DNA of 64,000 bases from positions 1 to 64,000 of the forward strand of contig BEHV01000001.1 of assembly GCA_002898315.1 (NCBI GenBank), read 5' to 3'. The stretch is from a bacterium HR19. GTDB taxonomy: Bacteria > Calescibacteriota > Calescibacteriia > Calescibacteriales > Calescibacteriaceae. The notes below the pieces were generated by a model. That model saw nothing but the letters and a program-made list of their open reading frames with translations. It was not told where the DNA came from and searched no databases. Below are positions 18,215 to 27,221 of the stretch, one piece after another; position 1 is the first letter of the stretch, and each line of letters opens with the position of its first letter. A program made the translations under genes and the position numbers.

Positions 18215-19285
18215 TTACTTTGTATCAGATGAGTTCAAAAGGTGAGAAAGTTTTTGAGCTGATTTCTTCTTGACCATACCTCTGCTTAAAAAGTACTTTA
18301 CAGAATCCAAAAGTGCATCTTCAAGAGGAGTAATAGTATAGCCGAGCTCTCTTTTAGCTTTTTCAGAAGAGTAAAAGAGATTGAGTTTAGAAGCTTTCGC
18401 CTGAGCGCGAGTTATAAGAGGAGGGTTACCCGTTAAACTCGCCCAGATTTCAAGGATAAATCCTATAATCTGCCCTAAAAAAGAAGAGACACTGCGAGGA
18501 AATTTTATTGGCTTCCTGAACTTAGTAATCTCAGAGAGGATATCAAAAACCTGAGAGAGAAAAACATTGTGTCCCCCCAAAATATAAACTTCTCCTTTCT
18601 TCCCCTTCTCAAGAGCAAGAACATGCCCACGAGCGACATCTTTTACATTAACAAAACTGAAACCGACATCTGAGTAAAAAGGTATTTCTCTGTTGAGAAA
18701 TTTCAAAACAAGGAGTCCTGTAGGAGTTGGTTTGTAATCTCCCCATCCTATTGGTGCAGATGGGCAAACTATGACTATATCCATACCTTCATTTACTTTC
18801 TTGAAAACTTCGCGCTGTGCAAGAATTTTACTGCGCGAGTAGTGATCGCCCAAATTCCACGGGTCAAAAAAATACGGTGGAGGATTTTGGAGAGATGATT
18901 CATCAAGCGGTTCTGATGTTTTTGAAAGTCCTATCGCTCCTGTTGTGCTTGTATAAACCACCCTTTCAACTCCGCTTTCCCTTGCTGCCTGCAAGACATT
19001 CACGGTACCCTTAACATTCGTCTCGTAAAACACATGAGGATTTTTTGACCAGAAAAGATATGTTGCAGCAACATGAAAAACAAATTTGCATCCCTTCATT
19101 GCTTTGATCAAAGAGTCAAAATCTGTTATATTTCCATACCTTATTTCAACTTCTAATCCTTCAAGGTTAGTTATATTTGAGTTAGGTCTGACAAGAGCAA
19201 CAGGTTCGTACCTTTTTGTCTCTAAAACTGTGCGAAGAACATTGGCTCCGACAAAACCGTTAGCCCCGGTGATAAGACACTTCAT
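18215..19285 (-). CDS. HpnA-like NAD(P)-dependent epimerase/reductase
   Basis: 356-residue extended short-chain dehydrogenase. The cofactor loop GANGFVGANV is at the N-terminus, the YSRSK of the active-site YxxxK lies near residue 150, and a PTPTG segment with GEVYILGGHNVFLSQV matches hopanoid-associated sugar epimerases and dihydroflavonol-4-reductase-like enzymes. No squalene-hopene cyclase is in view, so hopanoid function is not shown. A 40-residue C-terminal tail is basic. It sits just downstream of the ACIII cluster's last gene in reading-direction terms but is separated from it by about 110 bp. Confidence 0.75.
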   Translation of the reverse strand: MKCLITGANGFVGANVLRTVLETKRYEPVALVRPNSNITNLEGLEVEIRYGNITDFDSLIKAMKGCKFVFHVAATYLFWSKNPHVFYETNVKGTVNVLQAARESGVERVVYTSTTGAIGLSKTSEPLDESSLQNPPPYFFDPWNLGDHYSRSKILAQREVFKKVNEGMDIVIVCPSAPIGWGDYKPTPTGLLVLKFLNREIPFYSDVGFSFVNVKDVARGHVLALEKGKKGEVYILGGHNVFLSQVFDILSEITKFRKPIKFPRSVSSFLGQIIGFILEIWASLTGNPPLITRAQAKASKLNLFYSSEKAKRELGYTITPLEDALLDSVKYFLSRGMVKKKSAQKLSHLLNSSDTK

Positions 19286-19393
19286 TTAGCTAATAAATTT
19301 TCTACTTTTTAAAAAATTTGTTTTTTCTCACAAAAAGCTTTTGCGTTCAGATAATACAACCTGAATCTCAAAGAAATATTTCAGGAACAAATT

Positions 19394-19591
19394 TTATTTT
19401 TTCTTCAGAGAATCAAAGGCAAATATAGTAAGTCCGAGACCGAGAGCAACAAAAAGCAGAAGAACAAAAGCTCCCACAAAGTAAGCTCCCACTCCAAAAC
19501 TTCTTTCCTGACCCACTCCACAGTAAGGGCAACCAAAGAAGTTAGGGAGAAAATCAAAAAAAACTCTCTTTATAAGTTCGGGCAAATCCAT
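19394..19591 (-). CDS. Small membrane protein with CPYC motif next to ACIII
   Basis: 65 residues: an amphipathic start, a GCPYCGVG motif at about 20-27, then one long hydrophobic helix and a lysine tail. It follows actF by 67 bp on the same strand, so it may be cotranscribed with the complex III genes. The CxxC could bind a metal or act in disulphide exchange. It might be an extra small subunit or an assembly factor; no family is recognised. Confidence 0.6.
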   Translation of the reverse strand: MDLPELIKRVFFDFLPNFFGCPYCGVGQERSFGVGAYFVGAFVLLLFVALGLGLTIFAFDSLKKK

Positions 19592-19658
19592 CGCAATATA
19601 AAATTAATCCAAACTTATATGAGTGTTATGATAAGCAGGAAATAACGAGAAAATACAT

Positions 19659-20852
19659 TCAGAAATCTTCTGCCTCGTAAACAGGGTATCTCGGAACACG
19701 TCCAAGATAAAACTTTGATAAAATGTAGGCAAGAGAAATGAAAGTTAATGTGACCGATAGCTCAATCCACCCAAAAGTAGGTTTTTCAAGTTTTGAAATC
19801 TCAAAGTAAGCCACATCATAACACCTTATAAAAAGCCCAGCCAAAATTATCAAAGATATAAATGGTAAAATTTTTGGATTTGTCTTTATTGGTATATGAA
19901 GGAGTGTAAGGAAAGGGATAATAAACACAAAGAAAACTTCAAGCCAGAAGGTCAGACCCCACGGAGAGTAAATTCTTTCAACATACCAGTGGGAAAACTC
20001 GGGGATGTTTGCCATATAGATTACCACAATTTCTGCATAAAAAAGATATGACCAGAATATACAGAATCCAAATAGCAGAGTTCCAACATTGTGAAGATAT
20101 TTTTCTCCCACCTTTTCGGAAAACTCGCTCTTGGTCATAAGGATAGAGTTCAGTATAGAAAGAACTGCAAGATAAGAAATGTGCATGGTTATAAAAAATC
20201 TTGCTCCAAATATTGTGCTGTACCAGTGAGGGTCAAGATACATTGCTTGATCCCAACCGAAAACAGTGTAGAACAAAACAAAAAGAGCAAGAGCGATTTT
20301 GCTCAAGACCTCAATCTCTTTTTTCAAATTTTCCTTTGGCTTTTTATACAGAGGGAAAAGAGGCATTTTAACATCATCAAGAGAAAGAGATAGAGAAACC
20401 AATCGCCAGCTCAAAAAGTTCATAATGAGAAGGATTATAAAATCTCTCGTGAAGACAAAAGAAGGAGAAAGCCATCCATACCTGTGATGCTCTATATTTT
20501 CTGGATTAAAATAGGGGAAAACTTCCTTTCCACCCAAAATCCATTCCAGAACAAAAAGAAGCGAAATGATAGGTAGTAGGTAGATTGAAAAAGGTATAAT
20601 GCGAAGTATAGGTATTGACCAGTATCCTTTTGTTGTTTTAACAAGGGCGTAGAACACCGCGCCTCCCTGAGCTATACCCAAAAAGAAAATCAAATTTGTG
20701 TGGAAGATAGCCCAGAACCTTTTTGGTTCGGAAAAAGCGCCAAACAAAGATATAGCACCAAATAAAACAAACAAAATTATAAACGCAGGGTTTATCCTTG
20801 AGTCAAAAATAGTTCTTTTTGCTTCTTCCTTTGTTATTTCAAAGTATTTCAT
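19659..20852 (-). CDS. actF: Alternative complex III subunit ActF
   Basis: 397 residues with about ten hydrophobic segments, matching the quinol:cytochrome c oxidoreductase quinone-binding subunit 2 family. Family hallmarks are FWAIFHTNLIFFLGIAQGG, GWDQAMYLDPHWYSTIFGARFF and SYLFYAEIVVIYMANIP. It helps form the quinol-oxidising membrane part of ACIII with ActC. The start overlaps the actE stop by 4 bp, so the pair is translationally coupled. It is the sixth gene of actABCDEF. Confidence 0.9.
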   Translation of the reverse strand: MKYFEITKEEAKRTIFDSRINPAFIILFVLFGAISLFGAFSEPKRFWAIFHTNLIFFLGIAQGGAVFYALVKTTKGYWSIPILRIIPFSIYLLPIISLLFVLEWILGGKEVFPYFNPENIEHHRYGWLSPSFVFTRDFIILLIMNFLSWRLVSLSLSLDDVKMPLFPLYKKPKENLKKEIEVLSKIALALFVLFYTVFGWDQAMYLDPHWYSTIFGARFFITMHISYLAVLSILNSILMTKSEFSEKVGEKYLHNVGTLLFGFCIFWSYLFYAEIVVIYMANIPEFSHWYVERIYSPWGLTFWLEVFFVFIIPFLTLLHIPIKTNPKILPFISLIILAGLFIRCYDVAYFEISKLEKPTFGWIELSVTLTFISLAYILSKFYLGRVPRYPVYEAEDF

Positions 20853-21424
20853 TGTTGAACTCCACCCCCTCCCTGCTGAGCATTAAAAGTTCCTTTACTC
20901 ATACCCTGAATTTTCACCCTTATGTAATTTACTATATCCCATATATCTTTTTCGCTCAGACCTTTTTTCTGAGCTGGCATTATAACTCCACCACCAGATA
21001 TAGTCGCAAAGATATATCCATCAGATTTGCTTTTCACATAATCTGAGGTAAGGTCTTGTGGGGGAACCATTTTTTTCGCCACCGCTCCATCTCCCCTACC
21101 AGATTCTCCATGACACGGAAGACAGTAAATTTTATATAATCTCTCACCATTTTTCAAAGATTCTTCTGTTGGAGGAATGGGATTTTGGAGAGAGGACAGG
21201 GCATTTTTTACAAGAATTGGATTTTGAAATTTCCTTTTGGCGAGAGTAGTAGGATTAACTCCACCGCGTGGGATTGATTCCGCTTCTTTCAGTGGAGCGT
21301 TGTTGTATTTTGAAACTGGCGATTGATACATATCACGAGACCAAGGCCAGGCAGACAATTTATCTACAAAAATAAAAAACCACAAGAACAAAAACAAAGA
21401 GATTTTTACGAATAAGTTCTTCAT
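20849..21424 (-). CDS. actE: Alternative complex III monoheme cytochrome c ActE
   Basis: 191 residues: a signal peptide, then one class I cytochrome c domain with CLPCH and the methionine ligand in the GGGVIMPAQK segment. The ATG at 21424 is chosen because GGAGGG lies about 10 nt upstream. It carries electrons from ActA/ActB to the oxidase on the periplasmic side. The C-terminus ends with NAQQGGGGVQQ. Confidence 0.92.
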   Translation of the reverse strand: MKNLFVKISLFLFLWFFIFVDKLSAWPWSRDMYQSPVSKYNNAPLKEAESIPRGGVNPTTLAKRKFQNPILVKNALSSLQNPIPPTEESLKNGERLYKIYCLPCHGESGRGDGAVAKKMVPPQDLTSDYVKSKSDGYIFATISGGGVIMPAQKKGLSEKDIWDIVNYIRVKIQGMSKGTFNAQQGGGGVQQ

Positions 21425-21468
21425 TTTTCTCTTCCCTCCTCTCCTGCAAAACAAAATTGATTTAGGTT

Positions 21469-21981
21469 TCAGCTGTATTCTCTTATCTCTTCGGCTCCGT
21501 TTCTCTCAAAAATCGCCTTGACTTCATCTACTCTATCTGTGCTTACGGTTATACCAAACTTATCATCTGTGAGAGATGGTAAAAACGGTCTCCATCCTAT
21601 AAAAAGAACAATATCCGGGAGCCGGCAGAAAGCAATAAGACCGAGGAGGTTGAATATAGAACCAAGAAGAACTGTCAGCTCAAACATAACTATCACATAA
21701 GGTATCCACGCAACCACAGGTTTTCCGCCCACAGGTAAGATATAAGCAAGAGAGGTTATGAGAACAAGAGCAATAGCGCTTGCGAAACCTAAAACCCCGC
21801 CCGTGAAAACAGAGTACTTGACAGGACTATCAGAACCACCCAACTTTTCAATTATATGTTCAACAGGAAAAGGAGAAATAAAAGATATGTCTTTTTTGCT
21901 GTATCCTACTTTCAGAAGTTCGTCAATTACTTTTTCAGCATCATCTAAATATGTAAATTTTCCAAGCAGAACCTTTTTCAT
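21469..21981 (-). CDS. actD: Alternative complex III subunit ActD (DUF3341)
   Basis: 170 residues with a soluble ferredoxin-like first third (LGKFTYLDDAEKVIDELLKVGY) and two transmembrane helices, then a short soluble end containing DDKFGITVSTD. This is the DUF3341 arrangement of ActD, a membrane subunit lacking cofactors. It lies 1 bp after actC in the complete act cluster. Confidence 0.92.
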   Translation of the reverse strand: MKKVLLGKFTYLDDAEKVIDELLKVGYSKKDISFISPFPVEHIIEKLGGSDSPVKYSVFTGGVLGFASAIALVLITSLAYILPVGGKPVVAWIPYVIVMFELTVLLGSIFNLLGLIAFCRLPDIVLFIGWRPFLPSLTDDKFGITVSTDRVDEVKAIFERNGAEEIREYS

Positions 21982-21982
21982 A

Positions 21983-23374
21983 TCAGTGTTCCCCCCTTTC
22001 TCTCAAAGGTTTTGGAACCAATTCCTTCGTTTCAGCAATAGATATGACAGGAAAGAATTTTGCAAAGAGGAGGAACCACATGAAGAACCAGGCAAAAGCT
22101 GCAAATGTGATAAGGAGTTCAGGCCAGCGCGGAAGGTAAGTCCCAAAAGCATAAGGCAAAAAGTCGTGAGAAAGAGAAATAATTATTATGTTGAACCTCT
22201 CAAACCACATGCCAATATTTACGAATATGGATAAAACAAACATAAGCCAGACATTTGTTCTGACCTTCTTTGAAATCATAAAAAGAGGGACGACACAGTT
22301 ACAGAACACCATAAGCCAAAAAGCCCATGCATAATCTCCCGTAGCTCTGTAAATGAATTGGTCATACTCGTATTTATTTCCCGAAAATATAGCAAGAGCA
22401 AATTCAACAGCATAAGAGTATGTGACTATAAGACCCGTGACGAGAATTATTTTCCCCATGTGGTCGTAGTGCCAGTCGGTGACGAACTTTTCGAGCTTCA
22501 TCAACTTTCTCAGTGGAGTTATGATTGTGACAACCATAGCCATACCAGAAAAGATAGCTCCAGCGACAAAGTATGGCGGAAAGATTGTGCTCTGCCAGCC
22601 GGGTATTACTCCCGACGCAAAGTCAAGCGACACAACAGAATGAACCGACACGACAAGAGGGGTTGCAAAAGCTGCAAAAAACATATAAGACCTGTTATAA
22701 TGCCTCCACTCCTTATCTGTTCCTTTCCACCCCAAAGATAAAATTGAGTAAATTGTTCTCCTGATACCTTTCGCTTTTTCTCTGAAAGTAGCAAGGTCTG
22801 GAATCATTCCGACATAAAAGAACATCAAACTAACAGTAAAGTATGTGAGGACTGCAACAAAATCCCACATAAGAGCTGACTTGAAATTCACCCAAAGCTC
22901 TCTCTGGTTTGGATATGGAACGAGAAAATAAAAATACCATTGTCGTCCTATATGAATGAGAGGGAAAAGCCCTGCGGTCATAACCGCAAAAACAGTCATG
23001 GCTTCTGCAACTCTGAAAATACCCCTTCTCCATTTTGACCTGAAAAGGTGTAAGACAGCCGAAATCAAAGTTCCCGAGTGAGCAATTCCAACCCAGAAAA
23101 CGAAATTAACAATAAAATGTATCCAGAATATAGGAGGAGTAAAACCTGCCGCACCCATTCCCACCATTACAAGATAAGCAACCGTTCCAACCCCGGCAAG
23201 AACAAGAGCAACACATATTCCAAGCCCCAAAAAATACCATATTGAAGGTTTTGCAGAAGCGCGATATATCTCTTCTGAAATCTCGGAATAAGTAAATTGC
23301 TCTCCGTATTCCTTTCCCTCTGGGGTTATTCCCTCGTGAATATTCACTCTTATCTTTTCTCTCTCTGCGTGCAT
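21983..23374 (-). CDS. actC: Alternative complex III NrfD-like subunit ActC
   Basis: 463-residue polytopic membrane protein of the NrfD/PsrC family with about ten helices. Hallmarks are FWVGIAHSGTLISAVLHLFR, PLVVSVHSVVSLDFASGVIPGWQSTIFPPYFVAGA and a MWFERFNIII segment. It binds quinol and works with the iron-sulphur region of ActB. Order and direction (actA-B-C-D-E-F) are canonical. Confidence 0.95.
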   Translation of the reverse strand: MHAEREKIRVNIHEGITPEGKEYGEQFTYSEISEEIYRASAKPSIWYFLGLGICVALVLAGVGTVAYLVMVGMGAAGFTPPIFWIHFIVNFVFWVGIAHSGTLISAVLHLFRSKWRRGIFRVAEAMTVFAVMTAGLFPLIHIGRQWYFYFLVPYPNQRELWVNFKSALMWDFVAVLTYFTVSLMFFYVGMIPDLATFREKAKGIRRTIYSILSLGWKGTDKEWRHYNRSYMFFAAFATPLVVSVHSVVSLDFASGVIPGWQSTIFPPYFVAGAIFSGMAMVVTIITPLRKLMKLEKFVTDWHYDHMGKIILVTGLIVTYSYAVEFALAIFSGNKYEYDQFIYRATGDYAWAFWLMVFCNCVVPLFMISKKVRTNVWLMFVLSIFVNIGMWFERFNIIIISLSHDFLPYAFGTYLPRWPELLITFAAFAWFFMWFLLFAKFFPVISIAETKELVPKPLRERGEH

Positions 23375-23383
23375 AAATTTAAA

Positions 23384-26300
23384 TTATACCTCCTTTTCCT
23401 CAAACTTTTTATCTAACTCATCAATGAAAACTTTTTCAAGATATGTTATAGATGGTTCAGTCCCAAGTTCTTTCAGCACCCAATTTATTCTCTTTGATTT
23501 TCTGGCTTTTGAAACAGCTGAATTTTCATCTTTTATGTTTCCGAAAGTTATCGCGTCTGCTGGACAGACCTGAGCGCATGCTGGAACGACTTCTCCATCT
23601 CTTATATCTCTGCCCTCTATCTTCGCATCGTGTTCGGCATACTTTATTCTCTGAATACAGAATGTGCATTTTTCCATAACTCCCTTTGATCTCACAGTAA
23701 CACTTGGATTAAAAGCCATATTAAGCGGTTCGGGAACATTTTTGAAGTAGTCATGCCAGTTGAAATATCTTACTTTATATGGGCAGTTGTTAGCACAAAA
23801 TCTTGTTCCAACGCATCTATTGTATACCTGTGCGTTAAGTCCATCTGATGTATGCATGGTTGCATAAACAGGGCAGACATACTCGCAAGGAGCGTATTCA
23901 CACTGCTGACACATCATAGGTACAAAAACAACTTTATCTGGATCAGTTTCTCCGTTTTTGCTCGGTTCAGAGTGCCCCTTATGGTTATCACCCGACAAAT
24001 TACGCAACAATTCATCTGATGTGAAAAAGTATCTTTCTACTCTTACCCATGTCATCTCCCTCCCTCTTATAACTTCTTCTTCACCTACAAAAGGTAAATT
24101 GTTTTCTATCTGGCATGCAATCGTACAAGCAGAGCAACCTATGCATTTATCAAGGTCTATAACCATCTTCCACCTATATTTATTTGGTTTTGCAGAATCT
24201 CTTCCGTACTTTTCCCAATCACCTCGTGGGAACTTCTTCTTCATTATTTCTTCAAGTTCTCTGAATTTTTTCTTCGCATCCAATTTTGGCAGGATTGAAA
24301 GAGTTGTAAACTGAGCGATATCCCTCCCGAGCTGTCGCGGGACCCCCTCATTAGTAGGCAATCTTTTCAATCTTTTGCCTGTCTTTCTTATCTCAAATCC
24401 ATAGTAAATGAAGGATATTTCTCCTGATTCATCAAAAGATTCTGGTATTATTTCTAGGGGATTGACTCCTCTTCCGGTTGCAAAGCGCCCGTAATTTTTA
24501 TGCCCTCTTCCAAGAGATATAGCATAAACTCCTTCTGCAATTCCATAATAAGTTATAACCGGTAGCTCTATTTTCTTGCCATCATAAGTTATCTCAACAA
24601 TGTCTGCGTTTTTCAGACCGAGTTTTTCAGCAGTTTTCGGATTGACTTCAAGAGCATTCCTCCACGCAAGACGAGTTGAAACATCAAAAAATTCCTGAAT
24701 CCACGGAGAATTCGCCATCCTACCGTCATAAAGGTGATAAGAAGGATAAACGATTATAGCTGAACCATCAGAGTGAGCGGATTGAGAATTCATCACCCTT
24801 ATCGCATCTTTTATCTGTTCTGCTGGTTGCAACGAAATCTCCCCGGAGCCCGAAATATTCTCCGGGTCCACCGAGAAAATTCCTCCTTTCTCAAGAGCTT
24901 TCACCCAATCTTCATCACTGAACCCGTACTCAGCTCTGATATAATCTTTGAAAGACGAGACCTGAAATGCTCCCTCTTTCACAAGATTTGCAACCTCAAT
25001 AAGAACATCTTCTGTCTGCTTTGTATCGGGGTAAAGAGGAGATATAACCGGCTGGCAAAAAGAGACCAGACCTTTAATTATCTCCGCATCTCCCCATTTT
25101 TCAAGCTGATGATAATCAGGAATAACAAGGTGAGCAAACTGAGATGTTTCATCTTCATGGTATGAAAATGAAACAACAAAGGGAATAAGTTTTAGAGATT
25201 CTTCAAATCCAATGAATTTTGGGATAGTGAAAACAGGGTCATAAGCGTGTATTAGCAGGACATCAACTTTTTGTTCCCGAACTTTTCTGACAAATTCTTT
25301 TATGTCTTTTGGAGTGGAGAGTTTTGTATATTCAAAACCTTCAAGAACAATCTTATCTACTGCTCCCAAAAGGTAGTTTATTATAAGGCATATTGTAGCG
25401 AGCGATGTTGAATTTTCATCTCCAAAATACGGAGGGAAAATCAGAGGATTTTTAGAGTTCTTTATCTCCTCTACCAGAAGATCAATATACTTTTCAGGAA
25501 CTCCCGTAAGTTCTTCCACTTTTTCAGGAAAATATGTCCTGAACTTTTCTGCTATATCTTTATGCTTTACCGCTCCTTTTTCAATAAGTTTGTTGAGTAG
25601 AGATATAGCAAAACGTATCTCACCACCCGGTTTAACTTTGATCCATCTATCGGCATTCAGACCTGTGAGATTTCTCCTCGGAGATATGTATATAAATTTT
25701 CCTTTTGAGTTATTTTCTTCATTAACGGAATGAAATTTTGCAAACCATCGGGAGTAAAGGACTGTTGATGGACCGGTATCAAGGAAGTCAGCCCCGAAAG
25801 AGATAAGAAGGTCTGCCTTATCTATTCTGAATACGGGAACGCTTTCCTTGCCGAAAACGATTTTTGTAGCTTTTCTCAAAGGAGCGAAAGAGAAACTCTC
25901 CCACCTTATTATATTTTCCTCGGGTATGCCTATCTTGCTCGCAAAATCAAGATAAAACTTTTCTGTCTTACCAGTTATATTGCCAGTGAAGATGAAAACT
26001 TTCTCTGGGTTTGCCGATTTCAATCTTTCAGTAAGGAGTTTTACTGCACTTTGAATGTCTATTTCTTCAAAATTTCCGTCTGCTTTTTTCAACCTTGGTT
26101 TTTTGATTCTATCTGGCGAGAACAGCTGATGAATTATGGCTTGCCCTCTTGCGCAGGTTTTACCTCTGCTCAAAGGGTTATCTGGATTACCCTCTATCTT
26201 CCTTGGTATAAGGTCTTCAACTTTCACAAGTATCCCACAACTTGCGGGACACCCACTGCAAGTCGTAGCGAACCAATAAGGTATGCCCGGAATAGTTGTC

Positions 26301-26500
26301 TCCGGAAATTCAAGATAAGGAAGAAGTTTTTCCGGCTGAGGTTTTCTTGTACAACTCTCAATAAGAGCAAGAGTACCGACAGCAACAGATGTCTTACCGA
26401 AAATCTTGAAAAGCTCTCTTTTTCTCAGGTCAACACCGTCTGTAATTTTTTCTTTGCCATCTTCACCCATAGTCAAAACATTTTTGTTTTTCTCAACCAT
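23384..26500 (-). CDS. actB: Alternative complex III molybdopterin-like/iron-sulphur subunit ActB
   Basis: 1038 residues. The first two thirds are a molybdopterin-oxidoreductase-like domain starting with CSGCPASCGILV and KTCARGQA; in ActB this part is generally without molybdenum. The last third is a PsrB-like domain holding cysteine clusters CIGCSACTIAC, CQQCEYAPCEYVCP, CVGTRFCANNCP and CTFCIQRI/CAQVCP, consistent with three 4Fe-4S and one 3Fe-4S centres. The N-terminal export signal has LRKRELF in place of the usual RR pair of a Tat signal. It faces the periplasm and relays electrons to ActA. Confidence 0.95.
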   Translation of the reverse strand: MVEKNKNVLTMGEDGKEKITDGVDLRKRELFKIFGKTSVAVGTLALIESCTRKPQPEKLLPYLEFPETTIPGIPYWFATTCSGCPASCGILVKVEDLIPRKIEGNPDNPLSRGKTCARGQAIIHQLFSPDRIKKPRLKKADGNFEEIDIQSAVKLLTERLKSANPEKVFIFTGNITGKTEKFYLDFASKIGIPEENIIRWESFSFAPLRKATKIVFGKESVPVFRIDKADLLISFGADFLDTGPSTVLYSRWFAKFHSVNEENNSKGKFIYISPRRNLTGLNADRWIKVKPGGEIRFAISLLNKLIEKGAVKHKDIAEKFRTYFPEKVEELTGVPEKYIDLLVEEIKNSKNPLIFPPYFGDENSTSLATICLIINYLLGAVDKIVLEGFEYTKLSTPKDIKEFVRKVREQKVDVLLIHAYDPVFTIPKFIGFEESLKLIPFVVSFSYHEDETSQFAHLVIPDYHQLEKWGDAEIIKGLVSFCQPVISPLYPDTKQTEDVLIEVANLVKEGAFQVSSFKDYIRAEYGFSDEDWVKALEKGGIFSVDPENISGSGEISLQPAEQIKDAIRVMNSQSAHSDGSAIIVYPSYHLYDGRMANSPWIQEFFDVSTRLAWRNALEVNPKTAEKLGLKNADIVEITYDGKKIELPVITYYGIAEGVYAISLGRGHKNYGRFATGRGVNPLEIIPESFDESGEISFIYYGFEIRKTGKRLKRLPTNEGVPRQLGRDIAQFTTLSILPKLDAKKKFRELEEIMKKKFPRGDWEKYGRDSAKPNKYRWKMVIDLDKCIGCSACTIACQIENNLPFVGEEEVIRGREMTWVRVERYFFTSDELLRNLSGDNHKGHSEPSKNGETDPDKVVFVPMMCQQCEYAPCEYVCPVYATMHTSDGLNAQVYNRCVGTRFCANNCPYKVRYFNWHDYFKNVPEPLNMAFNPSVTVRSKGVMEKCTFCIQRIKYAEHDAKIEGRDIRDGEVVPACAQVCPADAITFGNIKDENSAVSKARKSKRINWVLKELGTEPSITYLEKVFIDELDKKFEEKEV

Positions 26501-26523
26501 TTTTATTTCACTCCTTTTTTATA

Positions 26524-27126
26524 TCAGTAGTGGCAGGCAAAACACTCTGTTGATGCGTTCTTTTTTCTGTGGCAATCCAAGCACCACCCCATTGTAAGAG
26601 GTGCAACTCTCTGAGCTGTATCCATCTGAGCAACATCTCCATGACACTCCTTGCAATCTATGCCTCTGTTCACATGTATCTTATGAGTGAACCTCACAAA
26701 GTCGGGTAGGTCGTGTACTTTCACCCATGGAATTGGCTTGCCTTCTTCTGCATATTTGAATATCTTTTGGACTTCTGGGCTATTCATAACAGAAGCAACA
26801 TATCTGTGGCATCCAAGACATACTGAAACAGAAGGAACTCCGGCATACTTAGATTTTTCTGCGTAATAATGACAGAACTTGCAGTCAATACCGAGAGCTA
26901 TGTGCTTGTTGTGAGGAAATTTTATCGGTTGAGGAGGTTTTTCTGGGAAAGGTATCTCTCTGAAAACAGCTTTCCAAAAATCAAATTCTTTTTCCTTTAC
27001 TTTCTTTATATCTCTCGCTTTTGCGTTATCTTTATCAGCAGCGTAGATTATACCAGCTAAAACAAATAGAGTGAAGGAGAAAACAGCAAGAATTTTATGA
27101 GCGATTATATTTTGTTTTTCTCGCAT
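26524..27126 (-). CDS. actA: Alternative complex III pentaheme cytochrome ActA
   Basis: 200 residues: an N-terminal membrane anchor, then five CxxCH heme motifs (CKFCH, CLGCH, CKECH, CLDCH, CFACH). This heme count is that of ActA of ACIII. AAAGGTGG before the ATG serves as ribosome binding site. It is first in the act operon. Confidence 0.94.
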   Translation of the reverse strand: MREKQNIIAHKILAVFSFTLFVLAGIIYAADKDNAKARDIKKVKEKEFDFWKAVFREIPFPEKPPQPIKFPHNKHIALGIDCKFCHYYAEKSKYAGVPSVSVCLGCHRYVASVMNSPEVQKIFKYAEEGKPIPWVKVHDLPDFVRFTHKIHVNRGIDCKECHGDVAQMDTAQRVAPLTMGWCLDCHRKKNASTECFACHY

Positions 27127-27221
27127 AAATATACCACCTTTGAAAAAATTTCTTTACATCATAATAACTGATGATAAAGTGAAAAATTTTTCAGAAAAAT
27201 TTTGAAATCAGGAAATTCAAA

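Noticed and set aside
26051-26530. 159-aa plus-strand frame opposite actB
   Set aside because: Shadow of the actB N-terminal region, with no signal of its own.
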